This document shows positions 1 to 6,968 of a DNA stretch of 14,395 nt, piece by piece. The stretch lies in the NCBI GenBank assembly GCA_046153015.1, contig JBJXGF010000286.1, positions 1 through 14,395 on the forward strand. The letters run 5' to 3'. The position numbers were made by a program, and so were the translations under genes. A model generated the notes under the pieces. That model worked only from the letters and a program-made list of their open reading frames with translations. It ran no database searches and was not told the DNA's origin. Within the stretch, counting starts at the first letter, position 1; the number at the start of each line of letters is the position of its first letter. This DNA comes from JBJXGF01 sp046153015. Its GTDB lineage: Bacteria; Actinomycetota; Acidimicrobiia; Acidimicrobiales; CAIXPF01.

Positions 1-63
1 CTCCAGACACTCAACCTGGCCGACCCGCCCCGCTACTTCGACTTCACCCCCACCACCCAGTAG
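1..63 (+). CDS. 3' end of a gene running in from the left; possibly an IS1634-type transposase C-terminus
   Basis: The first 20 codons are open and end at a TAG at 61-63. The peptide contains PPRYFDFTP just before its end. From memory, transposases of the IS1634 (IS4-like, DDE Transposase_11) group often finish with an aromatic 'PPRFFDFTP'-like tail, so this may be the end of such an element. That identification is an inference from a very short peptide. The 97 bases that follow (64-160) contain no gene and could be the non-coding end of the same element; they abut the IS3 remnant. Any other protein ending in this peptide remains possible. Confidence 0.4.
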   Translation, partial: LQTLNLADPPRYFDFTPTTQ

Positions 64-160
64 CCACCAAGCCCCGGCCGCGGCGCGTAGTAACACGACC
101 CCCCAACCCCAACGCGCCCAAAAACCCAGGCCAGAACCCCTTTACCGGCCTCCCGTGTGC

Positions 161-529
161 TCACATTCTGCGGAAGTCAGGCAAGAGTGCGTGCACCTTT
201 CCCGTGATCTCCAACGCCGTCTTGGCCCGCTCGAGCTCGGCCTCAAGGCGTTGGGTCTTGCGCCGCAGTCGCTCGAGCTCAACCTGCTCGGGCGACCGGC
301 GCGTCGCGGTCTTGGGGGCCAACCCCTCGCGTATGCCAGCGGCGCGGGTTCGGCGCCACTCCGCGATGTGCGAGGTGTACAAGCCCTCGCGGCGCAACAG
401 CGCGCCGCGCTCCTCCGAGCCACGCGCCAAGGCGTCGTACTCCTCGAGGATCCGGGCCTTGTGCTCGGCGGTGAACGATCGCCGCCGTGGCCGCGCAGCC
501 GGGTCGGCCTCGTCCACCCACACCATCAT
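161..529 (-). pseudogene. IS3-family transposase OrfA, 3'-truncated
   Basis: The 122-residue product begins MMVWVDEADP and has the HTH_Tnp_1-type N-terminus (RRSFTAEHKARILEEYD, around residues 16-30), then a Leu/Glu/Arg-rich coiled-coil segment (ELERLRRKTQRLEAELERAK, about 84-103). This is the layout of IS3 OrfA, which binds the element ends and is normally followed by OrfB through a programmed frameshift. The typical KVHALLE continuation breaks after KVHALL (near 178), and the last residues (PDFRRM) come from foreign sequence. No OrfB DDE domain follows. The element is therefore a remnant that cannot transpose alone. Its left end probably lies near 570-600, upstream of the start. Two adjacent ATGs (524-529) are possible starts. 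Confidence 0.78.
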
Positions 530-625
530 GACCGCGCGCGAGCAGAGAAGCAGTCGTCATCGTCATCGATCTAGATGCTCCGGTCTCGCCCCGTAGGGAT
601 GGTGGGCTACCGCAGCTGTCTCACG

Positions 626-1225
626 TCACCCTGACAGACAGGGGCCACGTACGCGCTGCTGACGCGGTGATGCGTGTCGGAGGGAGTGCGACAGTATCGT
701 CTTCGGCTCGATGATTGCGAACCTGGCAAAGGCCGCGCGTATCGAAACGTCGCGGGCCGAGCTGACGCCACCCGTCTGATCGGACCAGACCTTGGTGCCC
801 TGGATCTCGACCCCGAGGCCGGTGCTGGCGCGGTCGGCGATGCGATTAAAGAACGGGCGCGACGCGAGGTCGGCGACGCCGAGGACACCGTTGAAACGGA
901 ATTGGGCGTCGTACTCGACGATGCTGCCGCCGCCGTCGGGCGTGACAGTGATGCGGTCCTCGGACGTAAAGACACGGCTCCTCGCCAAGACGAGCAGGTG
1001 ACGCGGCGCGTCGTACTCGATCGTGCGGTAGGTCAACATGATGTCCTTCGGTACGCCAGCGATGGTCACGTCGAACACCGACGCGTCCCCGCCTCCGTCG
1101 CCCATGGTCTGTGTCACGTTGCGAACACCTGGATCCCAGCGGGCGAAGTTGCGAAGATCGGCCATGTAGGCGAACGACTCTTCGGGCGTCCACGGCGTGC
1201 GAATCCTGGTGACGTAACGAGCCAT
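626..1225 (-). CDS. SRPBCC (START/polyketide-cyclase fold) protein with an atypical C-terminal tail
   Basis: Starting at the ATG at 1223-1225 gives 199 residues, beginning MARYVTRIRTPW. The open frame continues 28 codons further upstream, but that part has no SRPBCC character. Residues 1-138 fit the family: an N-terminal strand, then PWTPEESFAYMADLRNFARWDP (helix-grip start with the usual W-P), a VTPDGGGSIVEYD strand, and a C-terminal helix PFFNRIADRASTGL. These proteins form a hydrophobic ligand pocket; the ligand here is unknown. Family members of this kind usually end soon after that helix, so the last 60 or so Arg-rich residues look like read-through into unrelated sequence, perhaps after an indel. 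The start is preceded by only a weak GGAA. It lies 93 bp downstream of dps on the same strand and may be co-transcribed. Family is confident, function is not. Confidence 0.8.
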   Translation of the reverse strand: MARYVTRIRTPWTPEESFAYMADLRNFARWDPGVRNVTQTMGDGGGDASVFDVTIAGVPKDIMLTYRTIEYDAPRHLLVLARSRVFTSEDRITVTPDGGGSIVEYDAQFRFNGVLGVADLASRPFFNRIADRASTGLGVEIQGTKVWSDQTGGVSSARDVSIRAAFARFAIIEPKTILSHSLRHASPRQQRVRGPCLSG

Positions 1226-1318
1226 GGTGATGTTCCAGCTTCTGAGTAGCGAAAGGACCGACAAGGAACAGCCGGCCGTGTCAAACGGAGCGGTCTCGAC
1301 CCTGCGCACGCGCGGGTG

Positions 1319-1795
1319 TCAGGCGAGGAGGCTGCGCAACATCCAGGCGGTCTTCTCGTGGACCTGGAGGCGTTGGGTGAGCAGGTCGGCAGTGGGTTCG
1401 TCATGGGCCTTCTCGACCAACGGGAAGATCGAGCGGGCGGTGCGGGCCACGGTCTCCTGGCCCGCGACAAGGCGTCGGATCATCTCCGTCGCGTCGGGTC
1501 GGTCGTCGTCCTCGATGACCGAGGACAGCTTCGAGAACTCGCGGTAGCTGCCGGGTGCAGGTTCGCCGAGCGACCGGATGCGCTCGGCGATCAGGTCGAC
1601 GGCGAGCGCGAGCTCGTTGTACTGCGTCTCGAACATCAGGTGCAGTGTCTGGAACATCGGGCCGACGACGTTCCAGTGGTAGTTGTGGGTCTTCAGATAG
1701 AGCGTGTACGTGTCAGCGAGCAGCACGGAGAGGCCGTCCGTGATCGCTTGGCGGTCGCTCGTGTCGATGCCGATGTCGATCCTTGGTTCAGCCAT
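1319..1795 (-). CDS. dps: Dps-type miniferritin (DNA protection during starvation)
   Basis: The complete 158-residue protein begins MAEPRIDIGI. Dps forms a dodecameric shell that oxidises Fe(II) with hydrogen peroxide and stores the ferric product, protecting DNA from Fenton chemistry. The intersubunit ferroxidase residues are present with family spacing: H40 (in YHWNV), H52, E56 (D in E. coli), D67 and E71 (in DLIAER). Length matches the family. The N-terminus is short and not notably lysine-rich, so DNA binding by a charged tail is not evident. The start codon lies a few bases after GAGGACGACCTC, a short dyad (1799-1810) that could fold over the translation start. It lies 87 bp downstream of the small membrane protein genes and upstream of the SRPBCC gene, all on the minus strand. 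That placement fits an oxidative or light-stress operon. Confidence 0.95.
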   Translation of the reverse strand: MAEPRIDIGIDTSDRQAITDGLSVLLADTYTLYLKTHNYHWNVVGPMFQTLHLMFETQYNELALAVDLIAERIRSLGEPAPGSYREFSKLSSVIEDDDRPDATEMIRRLVAGQETVARTARSIFPLVEKAHDEPTADLLTQRLQVHEKTAWMLRSLLA

Positions 1796-1882
1796 GGTGA
1801 GGTCGTCCTCGCTCTCGGAGATCGTGGGGTGGGTCGGGGGTCGCGTCGGTGCGCGGATCGCCGCGAGGCGGCCGAACGCTGT

Positions 1883-2068
1883 TCAGGTCGGGTCAGGTGC
1901 GCCGGGAACGTCGGCGGGGCCGCGCTCGGCGACCACCGGCCGCTGCGGCGAGCGGGCGTCCTCCGCTTCGATGATTCGGCCGAACCAGACGCCTCCGGCC
2001 ATGACGGTGCCCCAGACGGTCAGTGCGAACACGATCGCGCCGATCGCGAAGATCCCGCTCTGGCTCAT
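1883..2068 (-). CDS. Small single-pass membrane protein, unknown function
   Basis: The 61-residue product begins MSQSGIFAIGAIVFALTVWG. One transmembrane helix spans about residues 5-30, followed by a charged, proline-rich tail of about 30 residues (RIIEAEDARSPQ onward), probably cytoplasmic or exposed. I do not recognise the family. Its ATG overlaps the stop of the upstream 72-residue gene by four bases (ATGA at 2065-2068), so translation is probably coupled and the two products may act together. Dps follows 87 bp downstream on the same strand. Confidence 0.7.
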   Translation of the reverse strand: MSQSGIFAIGAIVFALTVWGTVMAGGVWFGRIIEAEDARSPQRPVVAERGPADVPGAPDPT

Positions 2069-2283
2069 CGCCGGGCCTTCATGCGAACTCGCGGCGCGAC
2101 GTCAGTGACGGGGGCCAGCAACAGCGTTCCCAACGAGTGGATCGAGGGAACCCACAGGCCGACGAAGATGCCCGCCGACGTCTCGTCCTTGACGAAGTAG
2201 AGCCAGACCGAGAGGAGGAACGAGATGAAACCCGCAACGATGAACGGGAGGCGGACGCGTAGCGATGGGTGGAGTGTGGGCAT
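2065..2283 (-). CDS. Small two-helix membrane protein, unknown function
   Basis: The 72-residue product begins MPTLHPSLRVRLPFIV. Two hydrophobic segments are visible, about residues 12-30 (PFIVAGFISFLLSVWLYFV) and 38-60 (GIFVGLWVPSIHSLGTLLLA), with a basic C-terminus (RVRMKARR). The FVGLWVPSIHSLG segment resembles small conserved membrane proteins found in many bacteria, but I cannot name the family. A perfect ribosome-binding site, GGAGG on the minus strand (2290-2294), sits six bases before the ATG, confirming the start. This is the first gene of the minus-strand set, reading away from the oxidase-photolyase genes, so both sets share the 2284-2459 control region. Confidence 0.77.
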   Translation of the reverse strand: MPTLHPSLRVRLPFIVAGFISFLLSVWLYFVKDETSAGIFVGLWVPSIHSLGTLLLAPVTDVAPRVRMKARR

Positions 2284-2336
2284 GGGTTGCCTCCAGCGAA
2301 GGGGTCGACAACAATACGGTTCGTGTCATGAGCGCA

Positions 2337-2354
2337 GATGCAGGCGTGTGCATC
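2337..2354. promoter_or_regulatory. Perfect dyad in the divergent intergenic region, candidate regulator site
   Basis: GATGCA (2337-2342) and TGCATC (2349-2354) form a perfect 6-bp inverted repeat around a 6-base spacer. It lies in the roughly 180-bp region between the divergent membrane-protein and oxidase-photolyase genes. The 18-bp size suits a dimeric regulator. Light-responsive photolyase clusters elsewhere are often controlled by MerR-type B12 regulators of the CarH/LitR kind, but no such gene is in the window and the site does not match a motif I can name. No convincing sigma-70 boxes were found beside it. Confidence 0.3.
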
Positions 2355-2459
2355 GAAGTCGCTCTGCAGTCGAACGGTGCGCCGCGGTGTGCGCTGACGG
2401 AAGTACATCAGCCCGGCGCGGGTGAACGTAGGCTGGTCGCGCGGAACGGAGCAGTCGGC

Positions 2460-3587
2460 ATGGTGATGTAGTCATCGTGGGTACTGGTCTCGCCGGTCTC
2501 GTGTGCGCCCAGGATCTTACCCGAGCGGGTGTCCACTGCCGGGTGCTCGAGGCTTGCGACGGCGTCGGTGGCCGCGTGAGGACCGACAAGGTCGATGGCT
2601 TCCTTCTCGATCGCGGCTTTCAGGTCGTCCTCACAGGGTATCCGCAGGTGCAGCAGCGCTTCGACGTTGACGCGCTCGAGCTCTGCGTGTTCGAACCTGG
2701 CGCACTGGTTCGCGTGGGCGGCGGCTTTCACCGGGTCGGTGATCCGTTGCGCCGACCGTTGCAGATCCCGCGGACCGTCGTCGCCCCGATCGGCACCCTC
2801 GTGGACAAGGCCCGCTTGGCCCGGATGGTCATCGATGTGCGCGGCACAAGGTTCGGGGGCTTCTCCGCCGGCCGGATACGACGACCGCGGCGCGGTTGGC
2901 GGACGCAGGGGTTCTCCAGCCGGATGATCGAGTCGTTCTGGCAGCTGTTGTTCGCGGGCATCCAGTTGGATCCGCAACTCGAGGTGTCGAGTCGGCGCTT
3001 CGATGTGATACTCCGCATGCTGTCGATCGGCGCCACGGGCGTGCCGCGGCTCGGGATCGGCGCGTTGGCGGCGCAGCTCGGGTCGACATTGCCCGACGAC
3101 ACGTTGCGGCTCGGGGCGCGGGTCGTGCGCGTCGACGAGTCAGGAGCCTTGTTCGAGGACGGGGAGCGCGCCGATTCCGGGACGGACGCTCGTCCTCGAC
3201 GGCGAGAGGAGTGGCCCGGCGAAGAACGTCGCCGTGATGGGCGAGGTTGCTCCATCATACGCGCCGTCTGGCCGCGCGCTCCTCGCGGCTGCGGTGCCCG
3301 GGCGCGACGCGCTCGATCCCACCGTCACAGATCGCGTGCGTGACCAGCTTGCTCGCTGGTTCGGTTCGACCACGTCCGATTGGGAACACCTGCGCACCGA
3401 TGTGATTCCACACGGGCAGCCCGCGCAGGGTCCACCGTTCGGTCTGAAGCAACGGGTCGCGCTGGGTGGTGGGTTGTTCGTCTGCGGCGACCACCGGGAT
3501 ACGGCGTCGACGCAGGGTGCGATGTACAGCGGCGAGCGCGCGGCAGCCGGTGTCCTGCGTCATCTCCACGGTCGAACGCTGCCGTAG
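2460..3587 (+). pseudogene. FAD-dependent amine-oxidase/phytoene-desaturase-like oxidoreductase, multiply frameshifted
   Basis: The product would be a flavin amine oxidase-fold enzyme; the substrate is unknown. The Rossmann motif DVVIVGTGLAGL opens the gene, with GVGGRVRT as the second FAD contact. GFSSRMIESFW is the mid-domain, and GGLFVCGDHRDTASTQGAM is the FAD-binding C-terminus, ending at 3587. Three lesions are visible. (a) The ATG at 2460 runs into a TAG, and restoring one G gives MVDVVIVGTG; no in-frame start exists otherwise. (b) At 2872-2910 the family-like stretch PDTTTAARLADAG lies in another frame, flanked by two compensating single-base indels, one in a G run. (c) Near 3170-3182 the frame jumps from VRVDESGALFEDGERAD to GRTLVLDGERSGPAKNV, with perhaps 35-45 codons missing compared with relatives. 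Photolyase follows 85 bp downstream. Probably a true pseudogene; lesions a and b alone could be sequencing errors. Confidence 0.87.
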
Positions 3588-3672
3588 TCCGGAGCGGCGC
3601 CAGGCCTTTCACGCAGCCGATGCCCGCCGTCGGACACCGACGGGTCCGTGCCGTCGGCCGTACGCTGCGGGC

Positions 3673-5169
3673 GTGCAGACGGTCTGGGTGTTCGGTGATC
3701 AGTTGAACCGCACGCTGGGCGCCTTGCGCCTTGCCACGCCCGCGTCGACCCGGGTTCTGCTGGTCGAGAGCCGGGCGAAGCTGTGCTCGAAACGCTGGCA
3801 CCAACAGCGCGCGCATCTGGTGATCGCATCGATGCGGCGGTTCGCCGCGGAGTTGCGCGAGGAAGGGTTCACGGTCGACGAGCGGCGAGCGTCCTCCTTG
3901 GCCGGAGGGTTGCGGGCGCATCGCGCCGAGCACTCACCCTCCGCCGTGGTCGCGATGGAGCCGGCATCGTGGGACGCGTCGGCGTTGCTGCGACGCGAAG
4001 GGGTCGAGGTCGTCGTGTCCGATCAGTTTCTTTGCCCTCGCGACGAGTTCGCCTCGTGGGCGGGCGACCGCAAGCAGCTCACGATGGAGGCCTTCTATCG
4101 CTGGCAGCGTCGACGGCTCGGGTACCTGATGGACGGCGATCAGCCCGCGGGCGGGCGGTGGAACTTCGATCACGACAACCGCAAACCGCCGCCCCGAAAA
4201 CCACATGCGTGGCCCGAGCCGGTGGTGCACGAGCTCGACGATCTCGACCGCGCCGTGCTTGCGGATCTGCGCGAAACGTGCGGTGGTCGACTCTGGGGTG
4301 AGCCCCCCACTGGTACCTGGGCGACCTCGCGCGCCGAGGCGTTGCGACGCCTCGACCACGCGGTCGCGGAGGTGTTGCCGCGTTTCGGTCCTCACGAGGA
4401 CGCCATGGTCTCGACCAGCTGGCACCTCGCACACACACTGTTGTCGCCCTATCTCAACCTCGGTCTGCTCGCACCGGCCGAGGTCTGCGACGCGGTCGAG
4501 TCGGCCTATCGAGCCGGCGACGTTCCTGTCGCGTCAGCGGAAGGCCTGATCCGGCAGATCATCGGATGGCGCGAGTACGTCTGGGGTCTGTACTGGTCCT
4601 GGATGCCCGAGTATCGCGATGCGAACGCACTCGGGGCCGAACGTGCGCTGCCACCCCTGTTCACCACGGGCCGGTCCGAGATGCGGTGCGTGCAACACAC
4701 GCTGCGCGACGTCGCTGCGTACGGCTGGACGCATCACATCCAACGGCTGATGGTTCTGGGCAACCTCTGTCTGTTGAGCGGCGTCCGCCCGGGCGAGCTC
4801 GTCGAGTGGATGTGGGCCGGGTTCGTCGACGGCGCCGAGTGGGTGATGCTGCCGAACGTGATCGGCATGGCGCTGCATGCCGACGGCGGTCGTGTGGCGA
4901 CGAAGCCCTACGCGTCGGGCGGCGCGTACATCGATCGTATGAGCGACTACTGCAAGGGTTGTCGATTTGATCGCACCAAGCGTGTCGGGCCCGACGCGTG
5001 CCCGTTCACGACGCTGTACTGGTCGTTTCTCGATACCCATCGCGAGCGTTTCTCGCGTAACCCGCGCACGGCTCAGCAGGTGCGCGGCCTCGATCGCCTC
5101 GGGGATCTCGACGCGGTACGAGGCCGCGCTGCCGAGGTCCTCGCCGCGCTCGACGCGGGTGCGTTGTGA
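3673..5169 (+). CDS. phrB: FeS-cluster bacterial (6-4) photolyase / cryptochrome (PhrB-type, FeS-BCP)
   Basis: The 498-residue flavoprotein (GTG start, VQTVWVFGDQLN) uses blue light to repair UV (6-4) photoproducts. The frame is open 69 codons further up, but homology begins at this GTG, just as in the family. Residues 1 to about 130 form the antenna-binding alpha/beta domain and about 190-480 the FAD domain (IIGWREYVWGLYW, GYLMD). Four cysteines, C339, C427, C430 and C443, reproduce the spacing of the Agrobacterium PhrB [4Fe-4S] ligands (350, 438, 441, 454; constant offset 11). H354-H355 fall at the PhrB His365-His366 repair site with the same offset. Relatives carry a dimethyl-ribityllumazine antenna. 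No frameshift or missing key residue was seen. The stop overlaps the DUF2071 ATG by one base (TGATG), indicating an operon. The ribosome-binding site is weak. Confidence 0.95.
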   Translation: MQTVWVFGDQLNRTLGALRLATPASTRVLLVESRAKLCSKRWHQQRAHLVIASMRRFAAELREEGFTVDERRASSLAGGLRAHRAEHSPSAVVAMEPASWDASALLRREGVEVVVSDQFLCPRDEFASWAGDRKQLTMEAFYRWQRRRLGYLMDGDQPAGGRWNFDHDNRKPPPRKPHAWPEPVVHELDDLDRAVLADLRETCGGRLWGEPPTGTWATSRAEALRRLDHAVAEVLPRFGPHEDAMVSTSWHLAHTLLSPYLNLGLLAPAEVCDAVESAYRAGDVPVASAEGLIRQIIGWREYVWGLYWSWMPEYRDANALGAERALPPLFTTGRSEMRCVQHTLRDVAAYGWTHHIQRLMVLGNLCLLSGVRPGELVEWMWAGFVDGAEWVMLPNVIGMALHADGGRVATKPYASGGAYIDRMSDYCKGCRFDRTKRVGPDACPFTTLYWSFLDTHRERFSRNPRTAQQVRGLDRLGDLDAVRGRAAEVLAALDAGAL

Positions 5170-5930
5170 TGCCGATGCGCGAGCCGATCACGCCCGGCGC
5201 ACCGCACGGTGCGCACCCGGTGATGCTGCAAGGCTGGCATGATCTGACTGCGCTGCATTGGCGGTACGAACCTGCCGAGGTGCAGGCGCTGCTCCCGAAG
5301 GGGTTCGTGGTGGATACGTTCGATGGCTCGGCGTGGGTGGGGCTGATCCCTTTCCACATGCACCGCATACGGCTTCCCGGCCTGCCGCCGTTCGGCCCAC
5401 TGTCGACGTTCCCGGAAACGAACATCCGCACCTACATCGTCGACCCGACCGGTCGACGCGGGGTGTGGTTCTTCAGCCTCGACATCACGCGACTGCTACC
5501 GACCGTCGTCGCCCGGGTCGGCTACCGGCTGCCGTATTGTTGGTCGACGATGTCGATCAACGGCGACGGCCACGGCAACGGCGCGACGCGGCGATATGCG
5601 TCGCAGCGCCGATGGCCGCGAAGTGACGCGACGAGCCAGGTGGTGGTGCGGGTGGGCCGCTCGCTCACCGGGGCTGACCTCACCGAGTTGGATCACTTCC
5701 TCACGGCGCGCTGGGCGCTCGGCACCACGTTCGGCCGGCGGCTGATGTGGGCCCAGGTCAGCCATCCACCGTGGCCGATCCATCCGGCCGAGGTACTCGA
5801 CTGCGACGAGTCGCTCATCGAGGCAGCCGGACTACGACCACCTCGTGGTGAGCCCGTCGTCCGCTGGTCGCCCGGGGTCAAGGTACGAATCGGGATCCCG
5901 CGATCGATCCGAAGGAGCAACCGCAGATGA
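5169..5930 (+). CDS. DUF2071 (YqjF-like) family protein
   Basis: The 253-residue product begins at the ATG at 5169 (MPMREPITPG); a GTG three bases earlier is also possible. Family hallmarks are visible: MLQGWHDLTALHWRYEPAEVQALLP near the N-terminus, GSAWVGLIPFHMHRIRLPGLPP around 55-76, and FPETNIRTYIVDPTGRRGVWFFSLD around 82-106. The C-terminal half contains FLTARWALGTT and WPIHPAEVL. The biochemical role of DUF2071 is unknown; the fold is related to acetoacetate decarboxylase-like proteins. It often occurs beside photolyases and SRPBCC proteins, as here. It is coupled to phrB by a one-base overlap and to the following dehydrogenase stub by ATGA (5927-5930). Length is normal and the gene looks intact. 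Confidence 0.9.
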   Translation: MPMREPITPGAPHGAHPVMLQGWHDLTALHWRYEPAEVQALLPKGFVVDTFDGSAWVGLIPFHMHRIRLPGLPPFGPLSTFPETNIRTYIVDPTGRRGVWFFSLDITRLLPTVVARVGYRLPYCWSTMSINGDGHGNGATRRYASQRRWPRSDATSQVVVRVGRSLTGADLTELDHFLTARWALGTTFGRRLMWAQVSHPPWPIHPAEVLDCDESLIEAAGLRPPRGEPVVRWSPGVKVRIGIPRSIRRSNRR

Positions 5931-6079
5931 CCACGAACCTCGACGGCGCGGTCGTCGCAGTCGTCGGCGCGAGCGGCGGCCTCGGGGTGCCGATCGCTCG
6001 CCTGCTCGCCGAACGCGGTGCACGCCTTCTGCTCGCCGGGCGGCGGACCGATCGTCTCGCGGTGCTCGTGGCATCGTGA
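5927..6079 (+). pseudogene. Short-chain dehydrogenase/reductase (SDR), N-terminal stub
   Basis: A 50-codon frame overlaps the DUF2071 stop (ATGA) and has a good ribosome-binding site, GAAGGAG (5911-5917). It encodes the first SDR beta-alpha-beta unit: GAVVAVVGASGGLG (TGxxxGxG-type NAD(P) motif, about residues 7-20), PIARLLAERGARLLLAGRR with the arginine pair typical of NADP preference, then a TGA at 6077-6079. SDRs are about 250 residues, so the catalytic Ser-Tyr-Lys part is absent. The next gene starts 25 bp later, so about 600 bp appears deleted. It was the third coupled gene of the photolyase operon and is now presumably non-functional, though its translation signals remain. Confidence 0.77.
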
Positions 6080-6104
6080 ACCGACGCGAATCGATCGTGG
6101 AACG

Positions 6105-6506
6105 ATGAACCCTCGATGGGTCAGCCGCGACATCGCAGCGCCCGCCGACGTGATGTGGGAGCTGCTCGTCGACGTCCGCCGCTGGCCCGAATGGGGACCG
6201 TCCGTCCGCCACGCCACGCTCGCCACGAGTCGACTGGAGCTCGGCAGCCGCGGGACCGTGCGCACCGTGATCGGCCTCGAGCTCCCGTTCGAGGTGACGC
6301 GCTTCGAGGAAGGGTGCTCGTGGTCGTGGAGCGTTGCCGGCTGCCCGGCGACCGACCACGTCGTCGAGGCGAGTGGACCTGCGGCGAGCCGTGTGGCATT
6401 CGGGGTGCCGTGGATCGCCCGGCCCTACCTCGTGGTGTGTCGGGTCGCCCTGCGACGTCTCGACAAGCTCGGTGAACGAGAGGTCACCTCGCGCCGGCTC
6501 CCGTGA
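6105..6506 (+). CDS. SRPBCC-family (START-fold) protein
   Basis: The 133-residue product begins MNPRWVSRDIAAPADVMW. The frame continues 29 codons upstream into SDR-stub sequence, but the ATG at 6105 starts exactly at the SRPBCC domain. Visible hallmarks are the first strand plus DVMWELLVDVRRWPEWGPSV (helix with W-P-x-W), GSRGTVRTVIGLELPFEVTRFEEG and GCSWSWSV strands, and a C-terminal helix PYLVVCRVALRRLDKLGER. The fold binds hydrophobic ligands; the substrate is unknown. Length is slightly short but complete for the family. It is the last plus-strand gene of the photolyase set. Its final 23 bases overlap the 3' end of the convergent cytidine deaminase gene. It differs from the SRPBCC protein at 626-1225 and is not an obvious recent duplicate. 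Confidence 0.85.
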   Translation: MNPRWVSRDIAAPADVMWELLVDVRRWPEWGPSVRHATLATSRLELGSRGTVRTVIGLELPFEVTRFEEGCSWSWSVAGCPATDHVVEASGPAASRVAFGVPWIARPYLVVCRVALRRLDKLGEREVTSRRLP

Positions 6507-6918
6507 CGGGCGTGTGGCGCTTGGGAGCCCGGGGTAACAACGACGCGAGGGTCACGACGTCGTGTGCACCGTCCGGGTCGACTGCAATGATGAGCAGTTC
6601 GCCACCTGCGACCTCGAGCGCCACTTGGAGGCACGCGCCGCAGGGAAAGGTGAGCTGGTCCCCGGTTCGCGGGGCGCACACGGCGAGCAACTCGGGCGCA
6701 ATTCCCTCGGTGACCGCGGTGAACAACGCGACGCGTTCGGCGCACATGGACAAGCCGAGTCACACGTTCTCCACGAGCACACCGCGCGTCGTCCGCCCGT
6801 CGACCCCGACGAGGGCCGCGCCCATCGCGAACCCGGAGTACCGGGCATACGCGCTCGCGCGGGCCACGACGGCCAGGCTGATCGCCTGCTGCAACCGGTC
6901 GTGTTGGCTTGCGCTCAT
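6484..6918 (-). pseudogene. cdd: Cytidine deaminase interrupted by one in-frame TGA
   Basis: Cdd deaminates cytidine or deoxycytidine to uridine in pyrimidine salvage. From the ATG at 6916-6918 the frame reads MSASQHDRLQQAI, then RASAYARYSGFAMGAAL (family motif), then GVLVENV, then TGA (6760-6762), then LGLSMCAERVALFTAV and LTFPCGACLQV. All parts lie in one reading frame of 144 codons plus the stop. Zinc ligands C59, C93 and C96 and the catalytic E61 lie after the TGA. The expected residue is serine (ENVSLGLS); TCA to TGA is a single substitution, so this is a point nonsense mutation rather than an indel. A TTG at 6753 could restart translation but would give an incomplete enzyme. It lies 50 bp after the DUF2236 remnant on the same strand. 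A sequencing error is possible. Confidence 0.88.
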
Positions 6919-6968
6919 CGCATCGGGTTCCCGTGGCTCGGCGTGCTTTTCCTGCGGTTCGAGGCAGT

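Noticed and set aside
664..780. Short plus-strand frame including MIANLAKAARIETSRAELTP
   Set aside because: It lies antisense to the SRPBCC tail, is very short, and has no start signal or recognisable family.
1316..2200. 294-codon plus-strand frame antisense to dps and the small membrane genes
   Set aside because: It has no domain motifs and is composed like the complement of GC-rich codons; the minus strand carries a clear Dps with all ferroxidase residues.
6760..6762. Selenocysteine or programmed read-through at the TGA in cdd
   Set aside because: Cytidine deaminases have serine or alanine here, not cysteine, and no downstream selenocysteine element was seen; a point mutation or error is simpler.
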